A stretch of 64,000 bases of DNA from Pseudomonas sp. VD-NE ins (lineage in GTDB: Bacteria > Pseudomonadota > Gammaproteobacteria > Pseudomonadales > Pseudomonadaceae): contig NZ_CP134772.1 in NCBI RefSeq assembly GCF_031882575.1, positions 1,941,001-2,005,000 of the forward strand, read 5' to 3'. The notes under the pieces are model-generated. The model worked only from the letters and a program-made list of their open reading frames with translations. It was not told the DNA's origin and ran no database searches. Both the position numbers and the translations under genes were made by a program. How positions within the stretch are numbered: the stretch's first letter is position 1; every line of letters begins with the position of its first letter. Below are positions 8,393 through 16,146 of the stretch, piece by piece.

Positions 8393-8800
8393 GTGTTTTT
8401 ACGACTCAAGGCGCGGGCCAGTTACTGGCTGGCCCGTAGGCTGTTTCATTGGCCCTGGTTTGTCCGCCAACCGCGCGGCTGGCGTTGGCTTGAAGGACAG
8501 TTTGCGCGCATGGCCAACCTGGGCGATGTCAGTGCGCAAAGTTTTTACGGGCACATCCTGACCTTTCGTGGCGTCGGCCTCGGAGCACGTGAAGAAGGTG
8601 TGCGTCTGTTGCGGCTGGCGGCGCTCGCTGGCGATGGCAAGGCGGCTTATCAGGTCGGCGTGATCAGCCTCGCCGGAACCCCGAGCAAGCCCCCGGATCC
8701 TGTCGAAGCCGCACGCTGGTGGGGTATGGCTGCCAAGGCCGGACACCCGTTGGCTGAGCTCAAATTGAAAGAGCTGAGCGCTCGGGATTCAACGCAGTAA
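8393..8800 (+). CDS. Sel1-like repeat protein
   Basis: 135 residues from GTG 8393, which directly follows the stop of the previous gene. Residues about 45-120 hold two Sel1-type repeats (SFYGHILTFRGVG...EGVRLLRLAALAGDGKAAYQ and VEAARWWGMAAKAGHPLAEL), the short TPR-like helical hairpins with AA..G....A spacing used for protein contacts. The N-terminus is basic and aromatic. Sel1 proteins are adaptors in many signalling and secretion settings; here the operon gives no clear partner. Confidence 0.85.
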   Translation: MFLRLKARASYWLARRLFHWPWFVRQPRGWRWLEGQFARMANLGDVSAQSFYGHILTFRGVGLGAREEGVRLLRLAALAGDGKAAYQVGVISLAGTPSKPPDPVEAARWWGMAAKAGHPLAELKLKELSARDSTQ

Positions 8801-8991
8801 ATCCAATTGTGTCCGTCCTGATAAACGCGGCGTGAGGTTTTCCTCACTTCGCGTTTGCGTTTTGCGTGCCTGTTTATCTATTGCTCATTTATTACAGACA
8901 AGTCCTACAGTCATCGCCTACTTGCCTGACTTCTTTCCTGATTGATCCCCCGCACAGTTCCCGCGCCTAATTTTTGCGCGAGGGAACGCTC

Positions 8992-9039
8992 ATGTTTGAT
9001 CCGCTTATTCAGTCCACTTCGCACACCCGCGTGCGCTGA
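8992..9039 (+). other. Short ORF coupled to, or frameshifted from, the Rhs gene
   Basis: An ATG at 8992 with a strong AGGGA ribosome-binding site opens a 15-codon frame (MFDPLIQSTSHTRVR) whose TGA at 9037-9039 shares a base with the Rhs ATG at 9039. The Rhs ATG itself has no Shine-Dalgarno. Either this is a leader ORF that couples translation, or it is the true Rhs N-terminus disconnected by a one- or two-base indel: the Rhs frame continues upstream of its ATG as HPRAL back to a stop within the short ORF. Confidence 0.55.
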
Positions 9040-12000
9040 TGGAAGCCGTCACCCGCATCGAGCAAGCACTCGACAGCTTTCCCGCCACCCTCAGCCTTTA
9101 CCGCGAGCAGCTCAAGCATTGGGCCAGTCGAGCGGCGGACAAGGTCAGCCACGCCGCAGATCTGCCGTCGCTGATGGGCATGGAGCGAATCATTCGCTTC
9201 GGCTCCGATAGCACTGCCGTCAGCAGCACCGACAACGAATTTTTCTCCGACGTCGTCCAGTGCCCGGAGAGCGGCCCGATGCTGATCGAAAGCAAATTCG
9301 AGTCGGTCTACGACATTCCCCTCGGCAACATCGTCGTCGATGTGATTGCCATGGACGGTGGCGAGATCACCCCCATCACCCTTGATGCGCAAGGCAAGGG
9401 CTCATTCAAAGGAATACCTGGCAAGTTCTACCGGGTGCAGGTGCACAGCGATGTCACTCCGGGTCAGGTCGAGGATCTTTTCAAAGCCTACGAAGGCCTG
9501 AGCGCTGAGTTGGATGGCTGGTTGCGCAGTGAATGGCAGGTTTTCAAACCGCAATGGTCGCAGTCGGTGGCGACGGCGGCGGGCAACGGCATGCTCGCCG
9601 GGAGTTGGGCCGCGATCGAGGGGGTGTGGGACAGCATCGGCATGCTCTCGGACATCCTCAAGGATCCCGGGGCGTTCGCCCAGCGGTTGGGGGACGGTGC
9701 TACGCAGTTGATCGAGCTGGCGGAAGCGGCTCCCGATCTCATGGAAAAGCTTCAGTTGCTGGTCAGTGACGAAGCGGCACTGTGTTTATTGCTGCGCACT
9801 GCCAGCCTTTGGCTGGAGATGCTGCCACCCAGTGAAATCGCCGGCAAAACTGCTGAAACGGCGTCGATGATGATGGTGCAGTTGCTCATCGATGTGCTGA
9901 TCAGCGTCGTCTTGACGTTCGTCAGTGGTGGCGCAGGCATCGCTTATCTGACGCTGCGTCTGGCGGACCGCGCCGTGCAATTGCTGTCGGCGGTGAAGCG
10001 TTTGGTGAAGGCGATGTTCGGCATCGTCGAAGGGTTCATCAAATACGTCGATCAATACAAAACCGTTGCCGCCCGCGGCATCGCTGCCGGGGTGAAGAAG
10101 GGCCGGATGCAATTGCGCTGGAATGCGCAGCGCAACACCTTGTTGAAGAAAGACGAGCATCACGACGATTCGCCGGATCAGGCGAAAAACCCCAACGGCG
10201 ACAGCGCCGATTGTGTGCCGCGCACCTGCACCAACGGTTGCCCGGTGTCGATGGTCACCGGTGAAGAACTGCTGACCCTGACTGATGCGGTGCTCGATGG
10301 CGTATTGCCGTTTGAGTTCTCGCGGTTGTATCGCAGCAGCGCGGCGGAGATCGATGTCGGGCTGGGGTTTGGCTGGAGTCATTCGCTGGCGCATCGGCTG
10401 GAATTTTTCGCCGATGAGGTTGTTTGGGTCGACCACGAAAACCGGCGCACCCGCTTTCCGCTGCCCAGTGCTGCACGACCGGCGATTCACAACAGTTTGT
10501 CGCGGGCGGCGATTTTTCTGGGCGATGAGCCGGAGGAACTGATCCTGGCGCTGGCCGGGGAAACGGCGCGGTTCTATCACTTTCGCGCAGGACGGCTGAC
10601 GGCGATCAGCGATGCCTATGGCAATCGTCTGACGGTGCAGCGCGATCGGTCTGACCGGGTGCAGCGCCTGGACAACGGCGCCGGGCGTTCGCTGTTGTTG
10701 CGCTATGACCGGGCGCAGTTGCTTGGTGTTGATTACCAGGTGTTTCGCGACGGTGCCTGGAGCACCGAACAGGCGCTGGTCAGCTACCGCTACGACGCCT
10801 ACCGGCACCTGATAGAAGCCAGCAACGCCGTCGGCGACAGCGAGCGTTACGACTACGACGACGCTCACGTGATCCTGCAGCGGCAACTGGCCGGCGGCGC
10901 GAGTTTCTTCTGGGAGTGGGAGCGGTCGGGGAAAGCCGCTCGGTGTGTCAGGCACTGGGCATCGTTCTCGCAGATGGACACGCGCTACGTCTGGAGCGAC
11001 GACGGCAGCGTGGCGGTGCATTACGTCGACGGCACCGAAGAGACGTACGTCCACGACGAGCGTGCGCGGCTGGTGCGCAAGGTCGAGGCCGACGGTGGTG
11101 AGCAGCTCAAGGCTTATGACGATGCCGGGCGGTTGATTGCCGAGCAGGATGCCTTGGGCGCGGTCACCGAATACCGCTACGACGAGGTTGGACGGCTGAT
11201 CGCGCTGATTCCGCCGGACGAGGCGCCCACGTCCTACGAGTATCGCAACGGTTTCCTGCATCGGCGTTCGCGCGGCGATGCCGTGTGGATCTACCGGCGC
11301 AATGCCGAGGGCGATGTCACCGAAGCGGTCGACCCCGACGGTCAGGTCACCCATTACTACTACGACACCCGTGGCCAGTTGCTGTCGATCCGCTACCCGG
11401 ACAGCAGTCGCCATCGCTTGGTCTGGAATGCCCTCGGCCAACTCATCGAAGAGACCTTGCCCGACGGTGGCGTGCGGCGTTTTTCCTACGACGCACTGGG
11501 GCGGCGGACCACCACCGCAGACGAACACGGTGCGGTCACTCGGCAACATTGGGACGCGGTTGGCCGACTGATTCAGACGACATTTCCTACCGGCAGCAGC
11601 CGTGCCTACAGCTACGGCGCCTACGGTCAGGTCACCGCCGAGCGCGATGAACTGGGGCGCATTACCCGCTACGAATACGACGACGATCTGCACCTGGTTT
11701 CGCGGCGGATCAACCCCGACGGCACGCGGGTGCAGTACCGCTACGACCATGCGCAACTGCTGCTCACCGAGATTGAAAACGAATCGGGGGAAAAGTACCG
11801 GCTGGACTACACGCCGATGGGCCTGATTCGTCAGGAAAGCGGTTTTGACGGTCGCCGCACGGCGTACGCCTATGACCTCAACGGCCATCTGCTGGAAAAG
11901 ACCGAGTTCGGCGATGACGGCTCGCAGTTAGTCACGGCGTATGCGCGCGATGCGGCCGGGCGCCTGCTGCTCAAAACTTTGCCCGACGGCATCAAGGTCA

Positions 12001-13808
12001 GTTACCAATACGACCGACTCGGTCGTTTGATTGGGGTCGACGACGGCCAGAACCATCCGCTGGCCTTCGAGTACGACCGTCAGGACCGCTTGATCACCGA
12101 GCATCAAGGCTGGGGCACCCTGCGCTATAGCTACGACGCCTGCGGCCAGCTCAAGCGCATGCGCCTGCCGGACAACAGCGTGCTCGACTACCGCCACGCC
12201 AAGGGTGGCGCGCTGACCGACATCAACCTCAACGGCACGCCGCTGACCCGCCACGTCTACCAGTCCGGTCGTGAACTGCAACGCCAGCAGGGCCTGCTGC
12301 TCAGCGAATACTCCTACGACGATCAGGGACGCTTACTCGCCCACGCCGTAGGCCATCAGCGCGATGCGCTGTACCGCCGCGATTATGCCTACAGCGCCAA
12401 CGGCAATCTCGCGCACATCGCCGACAGCCGCCACGGCCAGCGCACCTACGGCTACGACGCCCTCGACCGCCTCATCCGCGTACGCCACTCACGCGACGAA
12501 CTGCCGGAAAGCTTCGCCCACGACCCGGCCGGCAACCTGCTGATGCAGGACCGCCCCGGCCCCAGCCAGATCCAAGGCAATCGCCTGCTGATGCAGGGCG
12601 ACCGTCATTACGACTATGACGCCTTCGGCAACCTGATCCGCGAACGTCGTGGCCGCGCACAGACACTCGTCACCGAATACCGCTACGACAGCCAGCACCG
12701 CCTGATCGGCCTGACCCGCCCCGACGGCCAGACCGCCAGTTACCGCTACGATGCCTTCGGCCGACGCATCAGCAAAACCGTCAACGGCGAGACCACCGAG
12801 TTCTTCTGGCAAGGCGATCACCTCGTCGCCGAAAGCAGCGAAAGCGAATACCGCAGCTACGTCTACGAACCCGGCACCTTCCGCCCCCTCGCGCTGCTCG
12901 ACGGCAAAGGCCCGAAAAAAGCCTGCCCGTTCTACTACCAACTCGACCACCTCGGCACCCCGCAGGAACTCACCGACTACAGCGGCGACATCGTCTGGTC
13001 CGCGCAATACGACGCCTACGGCAAAGTCGCCGCACTGACCCTGGCCGGCGAGGACTACCTGAACCAACCGCTGCGTTTTCAGGGGCAATACTTCGACGGC
13101 GAAAGCGGCCTGCATTACAACCGCCATCGGTACTACGACCCGAGGCTGGGACGGTATCTGACGCCGGATCCGATCAAGTTGGCCGGTGGGCTGAATCAGT
13201 ACCAGTACGTGCCGAATCCGACGGGGTGGGTGGATCCGTTGGGGTTGAGTTCGAACTGCCCGCCACCGAATAAGCCTGGGTGTGAGGCGCCGGGTGGGAT
13301 TGGTGGCGCTAAGGTAGATGAGGGTGAGCCAGCGCTGCCGAAGATGACGGCGCAGGAGCGGCGAGCGAGGATTGATGACTTGGCGGAGGCAAATGCTTTT
13401 AGGCGTTTGGATGAAATGGAGAAAGCCACACCAGGCGCACACTTCGTAGAAAAACATGGAAAACAAACCACATTGGCCTCTCAGCAAGAACGTTCAGTGA
13501 CGGGAAGAAATCCATCGACCGGAGTCATAGAGCTTTACACCAACGGAAGGCGAGCAGGGCAGCCAAAAATTCCCAGTGCAGCCACTCACTTTTTTAGTAA
13601 TCGAGACCAACTGAACGCCATACATCGTGCCCAGCTTATTTTTAGGCGGAACGGACAAATCGCGTCGAAGGAGCCAATGAATATGGGCAAAATTGTAGGT
13701 GAAGGATACAAGAGGGGGGGCGTCATTTACGGACAGCAAACACATGCGGTAGTAATTCTTGATAGAGCCGGCAAGCCGATAACCTCTTATACGGAATTTA
13801 TGGAATGA
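9039..13808 (+). CDS. Rhs polymorphic toxin with C-terminal toxin domain
   Basis: 1589 residues. The N-terminal 370 residues are a helical head with a hydrophobic stretch at about 275-330, as in Rhs effectors that use the type VI route. The DUF6531 entry (CPVSMVTGEELL) begins near 400. A long run of YD repeats (xxYDxxGR) fills about 540-1300. The Rhs core ends with YYDPRLGRYLTPDP and VDPLGL at 1398-1403, the usual self-cleavage border. The following 186 residues are AT-richer. They contain GAHFVEKHG (His1468, His1473), THFFSNRDQL and THAVVILDRAGKPITSY, a spacing that recalls the RNase A-like/BECR ribonuclease toxins of CdiA and Rhs proteins; this is a weak assignment. No VgrG, PAAR or type VI core gene is in the window. 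The downstream gene is the immunity candidate. Confidence 0.92.
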   Translation: MEAVTRIEQALDSFPATLSLYREQLKHWASRAADKVSHAADLPSLMGMERIIRFGSDSTAVSSTDNEFFSDVVQCPESGPMLIESKFESVYDIPLGNIVVDVIAMDGGEITPITLDAQGKGSFKGIPGKFYRVQVHSDVTPGQVEDLFKAYEGLSAELDGWLRSEWQVFKPQWSQSVATAAGNGMLAGSWAAIEGVWDSIGMLSDILKDPGAFAQRLGDGATQLIELAEAAPDLMEKLQLLVSDEAALCLLLRTASLWLEMLPPSEIAGKTAETASMMMVQLLIDVLISVVLTFVSGGAGIAYLTLRLADRAVQLLSAVKRLVKAMFGIVEGFIKYVDQYKTVAARGIAAGVKKGRMQLRWNAQRNTLLKKDEHHDDSPDQAKNPNGDSADCVPRTCTNGCPVSMVTGEELLTLTDAVLDGVLPFEFSRLYRSSAAEIDVGLGFGWSHSLAHRLEFFADEVVWVDHENRRTRFPLPSAARPAIHNSLSRAAIFLGDEPEELILALAGETARFYHFRAGRLTAISDAYGNRLTVQRDRSDRVQRLDNGAGRSLLLRYDRAQLLGVDYQVFRDGAWSTEQALVSYRYDAYRHLIEASNAVGDSERYDYDDAHVILQRQLAGGASFFWEWERSGKAARCVRHWASFSQMDTRYVWSDDGSVAVHYVDGTEETYVHDERARLVRKVEADGGEQLKAYDDAGRLIAEQDALGAVTEYRYDEVGRLIALIPPDEAPTSYEYRNGFLHRRSRGDAVWIYRRNAEGDVTEAVDPDGQVTHYYYDTRGQLLSIRYPDSSRHRLVWNALGQLIEETLPDGGVRRFSYDALGRRTTTADEHGAVTRQHWDAVGRLIQTTFPTGSSRAYSYGAYGQVTAERDELGRITRYEYDDDLHLVSRRINPDGTRVQYRYDHAQLLLTEIENESGEKYRLDYTPMGLIRQESGFDGRRTAYAYDLNGHLLEKTEFGDDGSQLVTAYARDAAGRLLLKTLPDGIKVSYQYDRLGRLIGVDDGQNHPLAFEYDRQDRLITEHQGWGTLRYSYDACGQLKRMRLPDNSVLDYRHAKGGALTDINLNGTPLTRHVYQSGRELQRQQGLLLSEYSYDDQGRLLAHAVGHQRDALYRRDYAYSANGNLAHIADSRHGQRTYGYDALDRLIRVRHSRDELPESFAHDPAGNLLMQDRPGPSQIQGNRLLMQGDRHYDYDAFGNLIRERRGRAQTLVTEYRYDSQHRLIGLTRPDGQTASYRYDAFGRRISKTVNGETTEFFWQGDHLVAESSESEYRSYVYEPGTFRPLALLDGKGPKKACPFYYQLDHLGTPQELTDYSGDIVWSAQYDAYGKVAALTLAGEDYLNQPLRFQGQYFDGESGLHYNRHRYYDPRLGRYLTPDPIKLAGGLNQYQYVPNPTGWVDPLGLSSNCPPPNKPGCEAPGGIGGAKVDEGEPALPKMTAQERRARIDDLAEANAFRRLDEMEKATPGAHFVEKHGKQTTLASQQERSVTGRNPSTGVIELYTNGRRAGQPKIPSAATHFFSNRDQLNAIHRAQLIFRRNGQIASKEPMNMGKIVGEGYKRGGVIYGQQTHAVVILDRAGKPITSYTEFME

Positions 13809-14164
13809 AACGTAAACCTGAGTATTTTGTTTTGCGTGGTCTGCTGTTTCTATTTGATATAGAAAATACTGACGACGACGCTCGTGAAAAAATCATTGTT
13901 TCAAAGAACGTGAATGATAAGAAGGAGCTTGCCGAGCTATTCGATATTCTTATGAAGCCTGAGTTTCTCTCTTATAGCGTTGAAGAGCGCAAGTGGTGTG
14001 TTGAAACGTTGAAACACTATTTGGACGTCGATGATGACTTTGATGCGGTATTCACGAAAATCACCACCTATTTCGATGATGATGTAGAGGATCAACGGCA
14101 GTTTATGCAGGTTTTGTTAAGTTGTTTATTGAGGTATCAAATCGAAGACCTACAGATTAACTAA
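13805..14164 (+). CDS. Putative immunity protein of the Rhs toxin
   Basis: 119 residues, acidic, soluble and all-helical in appearance (KKELAELFDILMKPEFLSYS, then ERKWCVETLKHYLDVDDDFD). Its ATG overlaps the Rhs stop by four bases (ATGA), and base composition falls sharply here as in the Rhs C-terminal region, so the pair moved together. I recognise no named family. Position directly behind an Rhs toxin tip, small size and strong negative charge against a nuclease-like basic toxin are the grounds for calling it immunity. Confidence 0.75.
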   Translation: MKRKPEYFVLRGLLFLFDIENTDDDAREKIIVSKNVNDKKELAELFDILMKPEFLSYSVEERKWCVETLKHYLDVDDDFDAVFTKITTYFDDDVEDQRQFMQVLLSCLLRYQIEDLQIN

Positions 14165-14221
14165 AAAAATTGGTTGAGCGGCATCTTCGTACGATCGTAG
14201 TTTTTGGCGTTTGTGCAGGAA

Positions 14222-16012
14222 TTAGCGTTGGCCGATTATCTGTGAGTGATGGAGGCTAGACAGGGAAAGACTATCAATCACATGCACGCTATACCCCGGA
14301 ACATTCTTCGCATGATGCTTCGCCTGCGAAGCCATTTCCGCAAGCTGACTGGCGTCGAGTTGCGCGCACGCTTCGGGGTGCAAATGCACCACGCCAATGG
14401 AAAGCGACAGCAACGGAAACTCCTGCCGCACCCCTTGGCGATTCGGTGCAATAAAACATCCCGCCTCAAGGTGTTCAGGCCGGTAGAAGCGCCGGCACTG
14501 ACTCTGGAAGTCATCAAGCAGCTGATTGAGTCGTTTGCGCCAATCTTCCGGGCCAAGGACCAGGAGGAAGTCGTCACCGCCGATATGGCCAACGAAGTCG
14601 CGGCTCGGGTCTACCCGCTCGTTGAGGCATTGCGCCAGACACAGCAGAACTTCATCACCCCGTCCGTAGCCATAGATGTCATTGAAGGGTTTAAAGCTAT
14701 CGATGTCGACGTAGCAAATAACTGACTCGCGCCCCTGCTGCAGCAATCGCGTCAGGCATTGCTGAATCGGCACGTTGCCGGGCAGCAAGGTCAGCGGATT
14801 AGCGTAGCGCGCTTGTTGGATCTTCAGTTCGGTAATCAGTTTGAGCACGTCGATCACCCGGCCAAGGCCGAGGTAGCTGCCGTTGAGGGTGATGATGAAG
14901 TCCTCTTCGATGCGCTGGCGGGCGCGGCTGGTGATCAGGCGGCTGACCTGTTGCAGCGACTGACTCATTTCCACGGCGAGAAAATCGTCGTTCATCAGAC
15001 GGCTGATCGGTTTGCGCGCGAACAGGTCGGTGGCGAAGGGTTTGAGCAGGGCATCTGATAACGAGTGGCGGTGGACGATGCCGCAGGGTTGGCCTTGTTC
15101 GTCGAGTACTGCCAGTGAGTTGAGGTTGGCTTGGCGGCGGAAGGCTTCCAGTACGTTGGCGGTGGGTGTGTCGCGATGCACGGCCGGTTGGTCGTTGAGC
15201 AGGGCGCTGAGGTCGCTGCCTTCGTCGTTCAGCGCAACGCTGCTGCTGTCGTGTTTGGGCATCAAGGCGCGGGCATCGCGCGGCGGATGTTCCTGAGGGC
15301 GGCCGAGCAGGTAGCCCTGCACCAGATCGACGCCCATTTCAGTCAGTACCGCGAGTTCTTCTGGCAGTTCGATGCCTTCGGCGATGACCTGCGCGCGGGA
15401 GGCTTTGGCGATTTGCAGGATCGAGCCGACGAACTCACGCTTCAACGCGTCCTGATGAATGCCATCGATGAAGTGCCGATCAATCTTCACGTAGTCCGGG
15501 CGCAGTTCCGACCACAGGCGCAGGCTCGAATAGCCGGCACCGAGATCATCCAGTGCAATGGAAAACCCCATGGCCCGGTAGTGATGAAGGGCGGTTTGCA
15601 GCAACTGAAAATCGTCGATGGGTGTCTGTTCGGTCAGCTCGATGACCACCTGACTCGGCGGTATGCCGAAATCTTGCAGCAACTGCAACGTGCGCCCCGG
15701 TTGATGCGCGGCTTCGAGCAAGGATTCCGGTGAGACGTTGAGAAACAGCTTACCCGGCAGTTGCTGCTCGTTGAAGCGACGACAAGCGCTTTGCCGGCAG
15801 GCGATTTCCAGCTCGCTCAAACGTCCGGCCTGACGCGCTACGGCGAACAATGCGATGGGCGAGTGAAGAGGGCTGTTGGACGGGCCACGGGTGAGGGCTT
15901 CGTAGCCGAGAATGCGGCGTTCCGAGAGAGAGATGATCGGTTGGAACAGGCTGTGTAAACCGCTTTGAGTCAGGATCGAGCTCAAGGCACTCAGCTGTTC
16001 GGTCGTGGTCAT
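14222..16012 (-). CDS. EAL-CBS-GGDEF cyclic di-GMP signalling protein
   Basis: 596 residues. The EAL phosphodiesterase domain (about 18-250) keeps its catalytic set: EAL at 38-40, LNVSP (Asn92), IELTE (Glu125), DD at 155-156, VKID (Lys176), AEGIE (Glu212) and QGYLLGRP. A pair of CBS domains occupies about 262-385. The GGDEF domain (about 415-575) has VCYVDID..KPFND, a near-intact RGDE segment, and the signature reads GGDDF instead of GG(D/E)EF, so cyclase activity may be weakened. No membrane segment: a cytosolic protein with nucleotide-sensing CBS input and probably net c-di-GMP hydrolysis. It follows prc in the same direction, as its homologue does in P. aeruginosa, but a terminator separates them. 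Confidence 0.93.
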   Translation of the reverse strand: MTTTEQLSALSSILTQSGLHSLFQPIISLSERRILGYEALTRGPSNSPLHSPIALFAVARQAGRLSELEIACRQSACRRFNEQQLPGKLFLNVSPESLLEAAHQPGRTLQLLQDFGIPPSQVVIELTEQTPIDDFQLLQTALHHYRAMGFSIALDDLGAGYSSLRLWSELRPDYVKIDRHFIDGIHQDALKREFVGSILQIAKASRAQVIAEGIELPEELAVLTEMGVDLVQGYLLGRPQEHPPRDARALMPKHDSSSVALNDEGSDLSALLNDQPAVHRDTPTANVLEAFRRQANLNSLAVLDEQGQPCGIVHRHSLSDALLKPFATDLFARKPISRLMNDDFLAVEMSQSLQQVSRLITSRARQRIEEDFIITLNGSYLGLGRVIDVLKLITELKIQQARYANPLTLLPGNVPIQQCLTRLLQQGRESVICYVDIDSFKPFNDIYGYGRGDEVLLCLAQCLNERVDPSRDFVGHIGGDDFLLVLGPEDWRKRLNQLLDDFQSQCRRFYRPEHLEAGCFIAPNRQGVRQEFPLLSLSIGVVHLHPEACAQLDASQLAEMASQAKHHAKNVPGYSVHVIDSLSLSSLHHSQIIGQR

Positions 16013-16027
16013 GGCAATCTCTGGCGA

Positions 16028-16080
16028 TAAAAAAAGGACTGGGAGCGCTCTCGATGAAGAGAGTGGCTCCCAGTCCTTTA
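16028..16080 (-). terminator. Terminator of prc
   Basis: A long stem GGACTGGGAGC (16036-16046) pairs with GCTCCCAGTCC (16066-16076). Read on the minus strand it is followed by a run of T (the A tract at 16029-16035). It lies between the prc stop and the start of the EAL gene. Confidence 0.85.
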
Positions 16081-16146
16081 TTGCACGACAGAATGATGAC
16101 TGTTTGATGACGATCCGGGGATCGTCAGCGTTAAATTGCCATCATC

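Noticed and set aside
9786..11888. 700-codon open frame antisense to the Rhs gene
   Set aside because: It is a shadow of the GC-rich YD repeats; the sense frame has full domain support and the antisense product has no plausible motif.
9039..14164. A type VI secretion locus
   Set aside because: No VgrG, Hcp, PAAR, Tss or Eag chaperone gene is present; only the Rhs protein and its immunity candidate can be supported.
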